A DNA stretch of 64,000 bases from Pontibacter anaerobius. GTDB taxonomy: Bacteria; Bacteroidota; Bacteroidia; Cytophagales; Hymenobacteraceae. The position numbers and the translations under genes were made by a program. The stretch is taken from assembly GCF_026241195.1 (NCBI RefSeq), contig NZ_JAPFQO010000010.1, forward strand, positions 1-64,000, read 5' to 3'. Positions 1 to 8,142 of this stretch are shown here, in pieces. Position 1 is the stretch's first letter. Each line of letters opens with the position of its first letter. Below the pieces are notes generated by a model. The model worked only from the letters and a program-made list of their open reading frames with translations, did no database searches and had not been told where the DNA came from.

Positions 1-112
1 TTCCTGCAAATCGCCTAATGATAAAGTAAGCGACTATTATACCTATGACAACTTGTAGGATGTTTATTATGAAATCCATCTGAGCTTCTAATTCATTGAT
101 TTTATTTGCCAC
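1..112 (-). CDS. Small membrane protein, N-terminal part only
   Basis: An open frame runs from a GTG at 112 to the window edge with no stop (about 37 codons). A TAG lies directly before the GTG in the same frame, so translation starts there or at the ATG at 79. The visible part is a short polar N-terminus (ANKINELEAQ) followed by a hydrophobic stretch (FIINILQVVIGIIVAYFII) ending in RRF, a typical single membrane anchor with positive residues after it. The family is not recognised. It follows the 185-577 gene on the same strand, separated only by an attC-like hairpin, so it may be a second gene cassette. Confidence 0.45.
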   Translation of the reverse strand, partial: MANKINELEAQMDFIINILQVVIGIIVAYFIIRRFAG

Positions 113-189
113 CTAACGTCTCGTGTATACCTTGTGCGAGGCCATCAGCCGAAGCATAAGGTATAAACTTTGTTGTGCTTCGTTTTATT
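111..189 (-). other. Candidate attC-like recombination site between two small genes
   Basis: On the minus strand this region ends in GTTAGGT, which fits the GTTRRRY core of integron attC sites, directly at the start of the next ORF. The interior is an imperfect palindrome: TATACCTTGTGC (about 126-137) pairs with GCATAAGGTATA (about 154-165), with an inner GGC/GCC pair around a CATCA loop. A long imperfect palindrome between two same-strand small ORFs is the layout of a cassette array. The opposite core (near AAAACG, about 182-187) is poor, and no integrase is in view, so this is a candidate only. Confidence 0.4.
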
Positions 190-577
190 TAAATTCAATT
201 CTTGAACAAATAAGGTGAAGTTTATCTGTGTCTTCTTTGTTAAGCCACCATGGATCAAACTGCCTTTTCTTACCGTTTTTTAATTTAAAGTATGTGTTAG
301 TGAAGGGAGTGTAGTTTATCACAACATAATCAATGTCAGTTTGACTAAAGGTCCACTTGCGAAAGCCATCTTTAATGGTTACCTGCTCTCCATCAAATAT
401 GATATAGTCTCTTTTGATAAGGTTAGTAATTATTTGCACAAACCATATTATAGCTCCCAAGCCACCAATTGCTTGCAAGAAAGTATTAGGAGCATAACGC
501 AATGGATAAATTATTCCAACAATTATGATAATGTATGTGAGACTATAACTAATCTTCTTTCTTAACACTATATCCAT
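185..577 (-). CDS. Hypothetical two-TM membrane protein (130 aa)
   Basis: The protein has two hydrophobic segments near the N-terminus (about residues 12-27 and 35-52), then a soluble part of about 75 residues rich in beta-type sequence (YIIFDGEQVTIKDG, FKLKNGKKRQFDPWW). This is the layout of small bacterial membrane proteins with a PH-like domain, but no family is recognised with confidence. The start is the only ATG giving the full hydrophobic N-terminus. Base composition is clearly AT-rich compared with genes after 900. It is flanked by hairpins at 118-168 and 670-701, so it may be an integron-type cassette gene. Confidence 0.6.
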   Translation of the reverse strand: MDIVLRKKISYSLTYIIIIVGIIYPLRYAPNTFLQAIGGLGAIIWFVQIITNLIKRDYIIFDGEQVTIKDGFRKWTFSQTDIDYVVINYTPFTNTYFKLKNGKKRQFDPWWLNKEDTDKLHLICSRIEFK

Positions 578-625
578 TTGAATTTAAGTCATTTTAATAA
601 TTAGAAATGCGGCACAACTACTGTG

Positions 626-701
626 TAAACGTCACTATGACGTTTATCTGCCATATATGCGAAGGTGGTTACTCCCGCGGCTGGTTTATCGGGGCAGAGT
701 A
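626..701. repeat. Two hairpin-forming inverted repeats in a 409-bp gene-free gap
   Basis: The gap 578-986 has no convincing gene. It contains a perfect inverted repeat, TAAACGTCA/TGACGTTTA with a 3-base loop (626-646), and a second imperfect hairpin with ends TACTC/GAGTA (670-701) around a CCCG/CGGG inner stem. The second resembles the stem of an attC site, but no clear GTTRRRY core flanks it. Together they mark the boundary between the AT-rich left edge and the normal chromosome. Confidence 0.5.
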
Positions 702-886
702 TCCGCAAAACACAATATACTACAAACAAGAAAGTACTGCAATTAAATAATTTAGATTTATAGAATTTTCAGCTTATCAATTTGTTATGGCTGTTTTTCT
801 GTCTTGTTCAGGCCGTTTTGTAGCCTATGGCAGAGAACTGACATGAGTGGGAGTGCAGTTTACATCCGTTTAAGCGTGTTTATACT

Positions 887-908
887 CGTGTATACTCGAG
901 TATACACG
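887..908. repeat. Perfect 22-bp palindrome
   Basis: The half site CGTGTATACTC is followed immediately by its exact reverse complement, with no loop. It lies just beyond the terminator at 924-956 and contains two inverted copies of the core of the window-wide AAGTATA-like motif (GTATAC). It may be a protein-binding site or a cruciform. No gene start faces it closely. Confidence 0.6.
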
Positions 909-923
909 GATAATTCCGAATAC

Positions 924-956
924 AAAAAGCCCCTGCCAGAAGCTCTGGCAGGGGCT
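924..956 (-). terminator. Rho-independent terminator after the thioredoxin genes
   Basis: AGCCCCTGCCAGA pairs with TCTGGCAGGGGCT around a short loop (928-956). On the minus strand the stem is followed by TTTTTG. It sits 30 bp past the stop of the 987-1619 gene. Confidence 0.85.
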
Positions 957-986
957 GTGGATAAAGGCTGTGTAAACCGATCAGGC

Positions 987-1619
987 CTATGCTTCCTTCC
1001 ACTTAATGGTGCAGCCGATGGCTTTGGTGTTGGGCTGGCTTACCGGCTTGCCGGATACCAGCTCATTCAGTGCTTCTTCGGCATACTTCTTCTCTGCCTT
1101 AGCGGCGTCTTTGTAGTTGTCGTCCACGGTGCCGATGTAGGCCACTTTCAGGCTGCCGTCGGTTTGCTTCTGCACAATGTAAATATGAGGTGTGCGGGTG
1201 GCGCCGTAGGTTTTGGTGATTTCCTGCGTTCCGTCCAGCAGATAAGGGAAGGGAAAGTTCTTCTCCCGGGCGCGTACCTGCATGGCCTCATAAGAATCCC
1301 GTGGCGATACCTTGGCATCGTTTGGGTTAATGGCAATAAGCGGGTATCCTTTGGGCGCATACGTGTTGTGCAGCTCAATCAGGCGGTCTTCGTAGGCCAC
1401 GGAGTAGGGGCAGGAGTTACAGGTGAAGGTCACGATGAAGCCTTTGGCATCCTTGAAGTCCGCCATCGACACCATCTTGCCGTCCACGTTCTTCAGCTTA
1501 AAGTCGCGGGCCTTATCGCCTACCTGGTATCCGTTTTCTGAGGCCGGAACAGCCGAAAGCAAAGCGCCTACCAACAGCAGGCACATAAAGTACACGAGAG
1601 GTAGCTTTTGTTTTTTCAT
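987..1619 (-). CDS. Exported peroxiredoxin-like thioredoxin-fold protein
   Basis: The 210-residue protein begins with a signal peptide (about residues 1-27) followed by an AhpC/TSA-type redoxin domain. The active-site motif is TCNSCP (about residues 70-75), giving a CxxC pair, and the cis-proline region is RTPHIYIV (about 143-150). These match the thioredoxin-family group with a CxxC pair seen often in Bacteroidota; a peroxidase or thiol-disulfide role in the periplasm is likely. It is 38 bp downstream of the TlpA-like gene on the same strand and ends at a terminator, so the two probably form a redox operon. The exact substrate is unknown. Confidence 0.85.
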   Translation of the reverse strand: MKKQKLPLVYFMCLLLVGALLSAVPASENGYQVGDKARDFKLKNVDGKMVSMADFKDAKGFIVTFTCNSCPYSVAYEDRLIELHNTYAPKGYPLIAINPNDAKVSPRDSYEAMQVRAREKNFPFPYLLDGTQEITKTYGATRTPHIYIVQKQTDGSLKVAYIGTVDDNYKDAAKAEKKYAEEALNELVSGKPVSQPNTKAIGCTIKWKEA

Positions 1620-1657
1620 AGGTATTGATTTAAAGTATGGAATCCTGATTTGATACG

Positions 1658-2152
1658 TTATTTATGCTTCTCGATCAGCGCCATGAGCTCTGCCTCTGTC
1701 ATCTCGGCCTCCCGAAACTCGTAACGCCCGCGCTTGTTGTTAAACACCATGGTGGCGGGAATGGCACCAGACCATTTCGGCTCTAGCTTGTCGATCCACG
1801 AGTTACCGTCCACCTCATCCAGCAGCACCACCTCCGACTTTAGCCCACGCTTCTGCATAAAGGCTCTTACGCGCGTGTCTACATCCTCCACGGCATCCAT
1901 ACTTACCAGGATCACTTTAACCGGCTGGTTTTTATACTTCTGGTTAGCCGCCTCAAAGTATGGCAACTCCTTTATGCAGGGTTTGCACCAGGTAGCCCAG
2001 AAGTTTACCACATACAGCGTGTCGGCGGGGTTTTTGCGCAGCGCCTTCAGGTCTTCAAACTTTATAACCTTCACATCTTGCGCCGGGGCAGCGGTGGCGG
2101 TTAGCAGCAAAAGCAGCAGCGAGGCCAGTAGCAGGTTTAGTTTCTGTGTCAT
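1658..2152 (-). CDS. TlpA-like periplasmic thioredoxin (disulfide reductase)
   Basis: A signal peptide (about residues 1-24, ending AAPAQ) precedes a compact thioredoxin domain. The catalytic motif is FWATWCKPCIKELP (about residues 51-64), the classic TlpA/ResA WCxPC site, and the cis-proline is in GAIPATMVF. Such proteins reduce disulfides in exported proteins or during cytochrome maturation. It is upstream of the 987-1619 redoxin and downstream of the PepSY/TonB iron genes, but a terminator at 2231-2267 separates it from the latter. The partner substrate cannot be read from the sequence. Confidence 0.88.
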   Translation of the reverse strand: MTQKLNLLLASLLLLLLTATAAPAQDVKVIKFEDLKALRKNPADTLYVVNFWATWCKPCIKELPYFEAANQKYKNQPVKVILVSMDAVEDVDTRVRAFMQKRGLKSEVVLLDEVDGNSWIDKLEPKWSGAIPATMVFNNKRGRYEFREAEMTEAELMALIEKHK

Positions 2153-2230
2153 CTTACAGTAATTAACGCATACAGCAGCTTTATACGTGCGTCCGTGTCT
2201 AAAAATAACATTTACAGCTGATTATAAAAG

Positions 2231-2267
2231 CAACAGCCACGGCTTAAAGTATAAACCGTGGCTGTTG
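2231..2267 (-). terminator. Terminator after the PepSY gene
   Basis: CAACAGCCACGG pairs perfectly with CCGTGGCTGTTG; on the minus strand the stem is followed by CTTTTAT. The loop itself contains AAAGTATAAA, a copy of the window-wide motif. Confidence 0.8.
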
Positions 2268-2284
2268 GAGGTGCTCTTGAATAC

Positions 2285-3466
2285 TTAACTGGCTACCGTA
2301 GCGGCGCCCGTACGGATAACCCTGCCCGGTTTCTTCTTTTTGCGGAGCTTGTTTATCCAGATCAGCGTGCCGGTAACGGGCAAACTGGTGGCTATCAGGC
2401 AGGCGATAAAGTATAGAATCTTGGAGAAGGTGCCGTACACGTTGCCCAGGTGCAGCGGCTTTATCAGCGACACGACCTGCTCGTTCAGGGGCTTGTCGGA
2501 GAACTTCTCCACTTTTAGCGGTTCGGCGTTATGCTTGTTCAGTTGCACTTTGTCGGAGGCGGCCAGCGCAAAGAAACCCGCCTGGCTTTTCTGCACCACT
2601 ACGGCGGTGGTATCATCGGCAGGCAGGGATAAGCGCAGGTCGCCGGCGTGAGGCAGCAGCAGGTTAGCCTGCTGTATGTAGTCTTGCGGGGTAGCGGTGG
2701 TTGGTGCGGGGGCAATGGTGGCGGGCTTTTCTTTGCGGCCCTTAAACACCTCGGCACCCATTACGCTGCTCAGTCCATCGCGGTACCACTCAAACGACCA
2801 GCAGAGGCCGGTAAGCGCCATGATCAGCAGCAGGATAGAGGAGTAGAAGCCCAGCGTGTTGTGCAGGTCGTGGTTTACGCGCTTCCATTTGGCGTTGGTC
2901 TTTATCTTGAGGCCCTGCTTCCAGTTCTTACGCTTCACGGGGAACCACAGCACCAGGCCCGTCAGCACCAGGAATGTGAAAATAATAGTAGACACGCCCA
3001 CTATGATCTTACCCACATCGCCCTCTATCAGCAGCCAGCGGTGCAGGCGCATAACGGTGCCAAAAAACTCGGAGGTGGCGCTCTCCGGGGTGCCCACCAC
3101 CTGGCCGGTGTAGGGGTTTACAAAGTAGGTGGCTGGCCTGCCGCCCTCGGCCTTCTTACCCCCCTCTTTAGCTGCCGGCGCCACGCCTACGCTGTAGGTG
3201 CTGCTCTTGTCCTCGAGGATGCTTATACTTACCACCTTGCCCTGCAGCTCCTGCTCCAGCTGCGCAATAAGTGCGTTTGTGGCAACAGGCTGCGCGTTGG
3301 CCGGTACCTCCACTGTATACTTCTCCGGGGACATCAACTCTTCTACCTCCTCCCGGAAAGTATAAATTGTGCCTGTGAGGCAAACTACAAACAGCACCAA
3401 CCCGCTGACAATGCCCAGCCACAGGTGCACATCGTTAAAGAGTTTTCGCAAAGTATACTTTTTCAT
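2285..3466 (-). CDS. PepSY-associated TM protein (PiuB-type, iron-uptake linked)
   Basis: The 393-residue protein has four hydrophobic segments: about residues 15-38, 150-175, 205-225 and 345-370. The first carries LWLGIVSGLVLFVVCLTGT and the second VGKIIVGVSTIIFTFLVLTG, both typical of the PepSY_TM family, with periplasmic PepSY-like parts between. Family members sit in the inner membrane and are thought to help reduce or release iron from siderophores. It lies 63 bp downstream of the siderophore receptor, which supports that role and a shared transcript. It ends at the terminator 2231-2267. Confidence 0.88.
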   Translation of the reverse strand: MKKYTLRKLFNDVHLWLGIVSGLVLFVVCLTGTIYTFREEVEELMSPEKYTVEVPANAQPVATNALIAQLEQELQGKVVSISILEDKSSTYSVGVAPAAKEGGKKAEGGRPATYFVNPYTGQVVGTPESATSEFFGTVMRLHRWLLIEGDVGKIIVGVSTIIFTFLVLTGLVLWFPVKRKNWKQGLKIKTNAKWKRVNHDLHNTLGFYSSILLLIMALTGLCWSFEWYRDGLSSVMGAEVFKGRKEKPATIAPAPTTATPQDYIQQANLLLPHAGDLRLSLPADDTTAVVVQKSQAGFFALAASDKVQLNKHNAEPLKVEKFSDKPLNEQVVSLIKPLHLGNVYGTFSKILYFIACLIATSLPVTGTLIWINKLRKKKKPGRVIRTGAATVAS

Positions 3467-3529
3467 GGTGTGGTATTTATGGTATAAGCCAGATTGCCGG
3501 CGGTAAATGTCGGCAGTTTTTGTTAAGGA

Positions 3530-5965
3530 TTAGAATTTATAAGTAACTACGCCAGAGAAGTTTCTCGGCTGAATACGATCAATGAAGTTAGAGCGGTAGG
3601 CATCGTAGCCCACTTCGTTGAACAGGTTGTTGAACAGCGCCCGCACGCCCCAGTGCTTCTCAAACTCGTAGCCTAGCTGCGCATTCACGATAGTATAAGC
3701 CTTGTTGTGCCAGGGGGCAGTGTTTGGCTCAATGTTGTGATACTGCACGCCCTCGATGGTCCAGTCGTTGTAGGGGCGCTTGCCCAGGTAGTAGGCTCCC
3801 GCTCCCAGGTTCAGGTCCTGCAGCAGCCCGGTGCTAATAGTGTAGTTGGCGTAGGCGTTAAAAGTATGCTTGGGCGTGTTGTTCGGCGCTGAGCCCGGCA
3901 CAAAGGTCGTGTGGTCTTTGTACTGCGCATCGATGTAGGCGTAGCCGGTCACGATCTCCAGGTTCTCCAGCACGCGGCCCGTCAGTTCCACCTCTACGCC
4001 TTTGCGCTCGTCGTTGCCGCCTTTAATGTAGTAGCCGGTTTCCAGCACGGTGCCGTTCTCATCCACGGTATAGGCCTTCAGGTTCATGTCTTTGTTGTTG
4101 ATCTTGTAGAAGGTCAAGTTGAAGCGCAGGCGGTCGTTCAGCCACTCAGATTTTATGCCTGCCTCCAACTGATCGATGCGCTCGGCACCAAGCGGATCGC
4201 CGTTTACGTCTACCACAGCGGCAGAGCGCGGGTTGGTGCTATTGGTGTAGGAGCCGAAAATGTTCAGGCCATCCTTCACGGTAAACATCACCCCGGCCAG
4301 CGGATTCCAGAACTCGGTGGTGGCGCTGGTTTCGTCTTCGCTTCTGGTCTTGTTGGTGCTGTAGCGCACACCGCCGTACAACCTTGCCCACTTTGTTAGC
4401 TGCACCACATCCTGAAACGTAGCCCCGAAGCGATAATCGTATGACTGCGTGCCGCCCGTGCGCTCGAAGGCTGGCAGGTTCTCCGGCAACGTATGGGTGA
4501 TGGTGGCCGGGTCGAACACATTGATCTCGTCTACGGCAATGGAGTTATAAGTTGGCTGAAACAGGTCGATGTAGCGGTAGTCCACGCCCACCTGAAACGT
4601 GTGGTTAATCTTGCCGGTCTCTATTTTGCGGCCCACCAGGTCCAGCTGCAGCACGGTGCTGTTATCCTCACGGGTAGAGTTATGGGCAATGGAGCGGCGG
4701 TACCAGTTTACCTGCTCTGTATTGATGCCTTTTTCTGCATCCGCCCTCAGCGTCGAGAGGTTTGTTTTGATAGCGTCGGAGTTGTAGTTGGAGTTAAAGA
4801 GCGCCCCGCGCAAGTATAAGTTGCTGGTCAGGTTGTAGTTGTAGCGGGCGGTGTAGGTGCTGTGCTTCAGGTCTGTCTTGTCAGACTCAAAGCCCAGGTA
4901 GCGGTCGGACGGCAGGTCGTAGATCTGGTTTTCCTTGTTGCCGACGGATAAGTTCACAGTGCCCGGATCAATGTTCTGCGCCTCGTTGAAGTAGTCCATC
5001 TCCAGCGTTAGGGTGCTGCGGTTGTTTGGCCGCCACTCCACGCTTGGGTTAAAGTAGAACGACTCGTTGCTCATGTGGTCCCGGAATTTGCCGCCGTTTT
5101 CGTAAGCACCGTTCAGGCGCACGGCCACTTTGTTGTTTTTATCCAGCACGCGCTGCACATCAAAGGTAGGCCTGATCAGACCCCAGCTGCCCGCCCTAAA
5201 CGACACGCTGCCCGAGTTCTTGAACTTTGGCGTTTTGGTTACGATGTTCACGATGCCGCCCGGGCCGCCCAGGTCGGTGGAAGCTCCCATGGTAACGGAG
5301 CTCGCGCCCTTTAACACCTGAACGCTCTCTACGCCCTGCATGTCCGTAGAGAAGCCCTGGCCACGGAAGTCGGTCATGACGCGCACGCCGTTCTTTAGGG
5401 TTGGAATGCCACGGAAACCGCGCGAGGAAATGCTTTCCCGCACGCCGCCGTAGGTGGCGTAAGTATAAACGCCCGGCACGTTGCGCACACCCTCCACCAC
5501 GGTCAGCGCGCCCTGCTGCTCTATCAGTTTCTCCGAGATTACCGAGATGCTCTGGATCTGCTCGCTAGGCTTCAGCGGGAGGCGGGTGATGGCATCGAGC
5601 TTCTCCGGCTGCTTGTTCCTTTCCCCGAAAACCTCTACCTCCGATATCTGGCTGGCCTTGGGCTTCAGCGAAAGCATAACCTCCTGCGTGTTGCATTGCC
5701 TAAGTGTTACCTGCTGTGGCTCGCAGGTGAAGCCCAGAAGTATGGCCCGTACCTGGTAGGTGCCGTCGGCCACGCGGGTTATCTCGAAGTTCCCCTGCTC
5801 GTCGGTTATGGTGCCGTAGCGGGTGTTCTCCAGTACCACGCTGGCTGCGGATACGGGTTGGCCATTGTCGCCAATTACCCTGCCTGTTACAGAGTTCATG
5901 CGTTGCGCCCAGGCCACCTGGCAGAGCAGGAGCAGCAGCGCTATTAAAGTATACTTTCCAAACAT
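3530..5965 (-). CDS. TonB-dependent siderophore receptor
   Basis: I place the start at the ATG giving MFGKYTLIALLLLLCQVAWAQ as signal peptide; 12 further codons are open upstream. After it comes a CarboxypepD_reg-like domain (VTGRVIGDNGQPVSAASVVLEN) found on Bacteroidota receptors, then the plug (SEQIQSISVISEKLIEQQ, GGPGGIVNIVTKTPK) and a 22-strand-type barrel ending in the outer-membrane signature VTYKF. The plug is of the FhuA/FoxA siderophore type. It would import ferric siderophores across the outer membrane with TonB energy. It heads the operon with the PepSY gene; a 13-bp palindrome upstream may be an iron-repressor site. Confidence 0.92.
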   Translation of the reverse strand: MFGKYTLIALLLLLCQVAWAQRMNSVTGRVIGDNGQPVSAASVVLENTRYGTITDEQGNFEITRVADGTYQVRAILLGFTCEPQQVTLRQCNTQEVMLSLKPKASQISEVEVFGERNKQPEKLDAITRLPLKPSEQIQSISVISEKLIEQQGALTVVEGVRNVPGVYTYATYGGVRESISSRGFRGIPTLKNGVRVMTDFRGQGFSTDMQGVESVQVLKGASSVTMGASTDLGGPGGIVNIVTKTPKFKNSGSVSFRAGSWGLIRPTFDVQRVLDKNNKVAVRLNGAYENGGKFRDHMSNESFYFNPSVEWRPNNRSTLTLEMDYFNEAQNIDPGTVNLSVGNKENQIYDLPSDRYLGFESDKTDLKHSTYTARYNYNLTSNLYLRGALFNSNYNSDAIKTNLSTLRADAEKGINTEQVNWYRRSIAHNSTREDNSTVLQLDLVGRKIETGKINHTFQVGVDYRYIDLFQPTYNSIAVDEINVFDPATITHTLPENLPAFERTGGTQSYDYRFGATFQDVVQLTKWARLYGGVRYSTNKTRSEDETSATTEFWNPLAGVMFTVKDGLNIFGSYTNSTNPRSAAVVDVNGDPLGAERIDQLEAGIKSEWLNDRLRFNLTFYKINNKDMNLKAYTVDENGTVLETGYYIKGGNDERKGVEVELTGRVLENLEIVTGYAYIDAQYKDHTTFVPGSAPNNTPKHTFNAYANYTISTGLLQDLNLGAGAYYLGKRPYNDWTIEGVQYHNIEPNTAPWHNKAYTIVNAQLGYEFEKHWGVRALFNNLFNEVGYDAYRSNFIDRIQPRNFSGVVTYKF

Positions 5966-6027
5966 ATAGCGGTTGATTTTAGGATGGCTTTTGTAGAGCA
6001 TCCTTCTGCCCTGAAAAGCCTTTTTTT

Positions 6028-6040
6028 ATTTAGACTAAAT
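6028..6040. promoter_or_regulatory. Palindromic operator candidate upstream of the siderophore receptor
   Basis: ATTTAG-A-CTAAAT is a perfect palindrome about 63 bp upstream of the receptor start, embedded in a wider TTATTTA/TAAATAA inverted repeat. It resembles binding sites of DtxR-family metal-dependent repressors (TTTAGnCTAAA type), which would fit iron control of this operon. The regulator gene is not in the window. Confidence 0.45.
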
Positions 6041-6213
6041 TTAAATAACAGCACAAACATAGCTTTGCCGCTTCAGAACAGCAAATAAAATCCGCAGAAT
6101 ATTAGCAAAGCTGAAGATAGCAGGGTGAAGGTGCAGCAGGAAAGCGTTAACAAAACACAGCCCAAGCCGTTATCTACATGAGACAATGTTGAACCATAAA
6201 AACAAACTTAACA

Positions 6214-6771
6214 ATGGCTAATAAACTAGAAGGAAAGAAGATTGCGATACTGGTAGAAGAAGGGTTTGAGCAGGTGGAGCTGACCAAGCCGCTGCAGGCC
6301 CTGAAGGACGAGGGAGCCGAGGCCCACATCATCTCCCCGAATAAAAACAACGAGATCAAAGCCTGGAACCACACCGACTGGGGCGACAAGTTTAAGGTAG
6401 ACAAGAAGCTGAGCGAGGTAAACGCCGATAACTATGACGGGCTGGTGCTGCCTGGCGGCGTGATGAACCCCGATAAGCTCCGCGCAAACAAGGAAGCTGT
6501 AGCTTTTACGAATAAGTTTATGGAGAGCGGCAAGCCTGTGGCCGCCATTTGCCACGGCCCCTGGACGCTGATTGAGACCGGCAAGGTAAAAGGCAAGAAA
6601 ATGACCAGCTACCATACTTTACAGACTGACCTGAAGAACGCCGGCGCCGAGTGGGTAGACCAGGAAGTGGTGGTGGACCAGGGACTTGTAACCAGCCGCA
6701 ACCCGGATGATATCCCGGCTTTTAACAGGAAAATGGTAGAAGAATTTGCCGAAGGGAAGCACAACCGCTAG
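6214..6771 (+). CDS. DJ-1/PfpI family protein (type 1 glutamine amidotransferase-like)
   Basis: The 185-residue protein covers one whole DJ-1/PfpI domain: EEGFEQVELTKPLQAL near the N-terminus supplies the conserved glutamate, and AAICHGPWTLIE (about residues 109-120) holds the nucleophile cysteine and adjacent histidine. Length and motifs match the PfpI/YhbO branch, reported as stress-related deglycases or chaperones; activity here is inferred. It is transcribed alone, divergently from the siderophore receptor, and is followed 22 bp later by a strong terminator. Confidence 0.9.
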   Translation: MANKLEGKKIAILVEEGFEQVELTKPLQALKDEGAEAHIISPNKNNEIKAWNHTDWGDKFKVDKKLSEVNADNYDGLVLPGGVMNPDKLRANKEAVAFTNKFMESGKPVAAICHGPWTLIETGKVKGKKMTSYHTLQTDLKNAGAEWVDQEVVVDQGLVTSRNPDDIPAFNRKMVEEFAEGKHNR

Positions 6772-6793
6772 GTCGGTTTATACTTTATACTTT

Positions 6794-6832
6794 GCGAGCC
6801 GCACCTTACAGGTTAAGGTGCGGCTCGCTTTT
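6794..6832 (+). terminator. Terminator after the PfpI gene
   Basis: GCGAGCCGCACCTTA pairs with TAAGGTGCGGCTCGC around a short loop and is followed by TTTTAT. Confidence 0.9.
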
Positions 6833-6879
6833 ATCTATAGGGTATGAGCCATTCCTGTTCCCTTCTTTGCCGAGGGCCC

Positions 6880-7460
6880 CTGCCCTTAGGGGAATTATCC
6901 ACCACCCATGCCCTCAGAGCTGCGCTCGCTACCTTCGAACTCGCGTTTCTCGGTAGTCTAAGGAGGGGAGCTTTTCAGCAGATGTAAACCCACCCCTGCC
7001 CCTCCTTGTCTAAGGAGAGGGAGTCCGGTTCCAGTTGCATCAGCGGGGGCTATCGAATCTGTTCCCAGTCTTTCCGTTGAGCGCCTTTGGAGTTTTTCGG
7101 TCCCGCGAGAGCGGGATTGCAAAGCGCCAGCGAGCAAAGAAAAGGTCCCAGCGCGATGCGGTTATCGAGGGCCCCTACCCCCAAGACGAGCCCTCCCGGG
7201 CTGGAGGGAGCCAAAGCCAGAGGTGAAATTTTAGGTTCGTAAGACTGAGGATGAACTGCTGAAAGAAAGGATAGCTTGTGTCAAGTGGCAGAAAGCAGCG
7301 GCTATGGAAGTATAAAGTATAATCTCAAAGTATAAGTATGGCTTTTCAAGCCAGTTGAGTTACAAACTCAACTCCATAAAAGGACACAAGTCTGGAGACT
7401 TGCGCCAGAAGTGGAGCAAGTATAACGTATAGTCAAAGTATAAACGTATTTGAACGGCGG
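6880..7460 (-). repeat. Dispersed repeat island 1 (modules B, A, C)
   Basis: A gene-free stretch between convergent genes. Module B (6885-7025) has C-rich/G-rich hairpins such as CCTCCTT-gtct-AAGGAGA. Module A (about 7040-7300, minus orientation) carries the conserved blocks CTCAGTCTTACGAACCTA, CTTTGGCTCCCTCCAGCCC, GCATCGCGCTGGGA and GGCGCTCAACGGAAAGACTG. Module C (about 7345-7412) has the paired hairpins GAGTTACAAACTC and AAGTCTGGAGACTT. Between them AAGTATAA-type motifs are packed (7306-7340, 7418-7452). The same modules recur in five other intergenic regions. ORFs through it are not conserved between copies and are ignored. Confidence 0.85.
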
Positions 7461-7490
7461 CAGGCACATCAGCCTGTTATACTTTGCCTC

Positions 7491-8033
7491 CTACTGCACC
7501 ATCCTGAAAAGCGGATCAGCGTAGTTCTCCAGCAGCACAACCAGCACCACATCCAGCAGCAATAGAAAAACAGCCTGCAGCATAACCGACTGGCCCCAGC
7601 CCTGTAGCTTCTCTGCGTTCATGGCTACCCCTGAACGCTCCTTCAGGTAGGCGCCCAGAAGTATAAAACCGGTGTCCAGGCCAATGCTCAGGTAAAGCAG
7701 CTTTTTAAACGAGTCGTGCAGTTGCAGGCTGGTGGCCAGGCTCAGTGTGGCGTTATCTTTAGAAAGTATAACATACAGGGCATAGCTGGCAATCAGCAGG
7801 TTCACGATGTTCCAATACACATTCATCTGGTAAAAATACTTGCGGCTGCGCGTGGCCTTCGTTAGCTTAAAGCTGCTGAAAAGTATGTTCAGGATGGCCC
7901 AGCCGCCAAGCACAAGCATACCCGTCTCCAGCATATCTGCCTGCCCCTGGTTAAGCCGGCTCAGGCTTTGGTCCTGGGCGCTGGCGGAAAGGCTAAGTAG
8001 TAACATGGAAAGCAGGTAAAGGTATTTTCTCAT
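7491..8033 (-). CDS. Hypothetical membrane protein with signal peptide
   Basis: The 180-residue protein starts with a signal peptide (MRKYLYLLSMLLLSLSASAQ) and has four hydrophobic segments (about residues 38-55, 70-88, 108-128, 148-168). A conserved-looking motif is MNVYWNIVNLLIASYAL. This resembles a Bacteroidota-specific family of small inner-membrane proteins of unknown function (DUF6992-like); the assignment is from memory and tentative. It is alone on the minus strand, with a repeat island at its 3' side and 110 bp to the next gene. Confidence 0.75.
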   Translation of the reverse strand: MRKYLYLLSMLLLSLSASAQDQSLSRLNQGQADMLETGMLVLGGWAILNILFSSFKLTKATRSRKYFYQMNVYWNIVNLLIASYALYVILSKDNATLSLATSLQLHDSFKKLLYLSIGLDTGFILLGAYLKERSGVAMNAEKLQGWGQSVMLQAVFLLLLDVVLVVLLENYADPLFRMVQ

Positions 8034-8142
8034 TTGTACACGATGGTTTTATGAGTAGGAACGCACAAAAAACAGGTTTAGCATACAGCCCCTGTTCTTT
8101 GTGCCGGCAATGCCTGGCTGCTTTGGGTTAACTGGCTGCACG

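Noticed and set aside
804..1541. 245-codon plus-strand ORF
   Set aside because: Antisense to the redoxin gene with its CxxC site; no recognisable features.
7035..7226. ORF within repeat island 1
   Set aside because: It lies in module A; the frame is broken in other copies, so the repeat is not coding.
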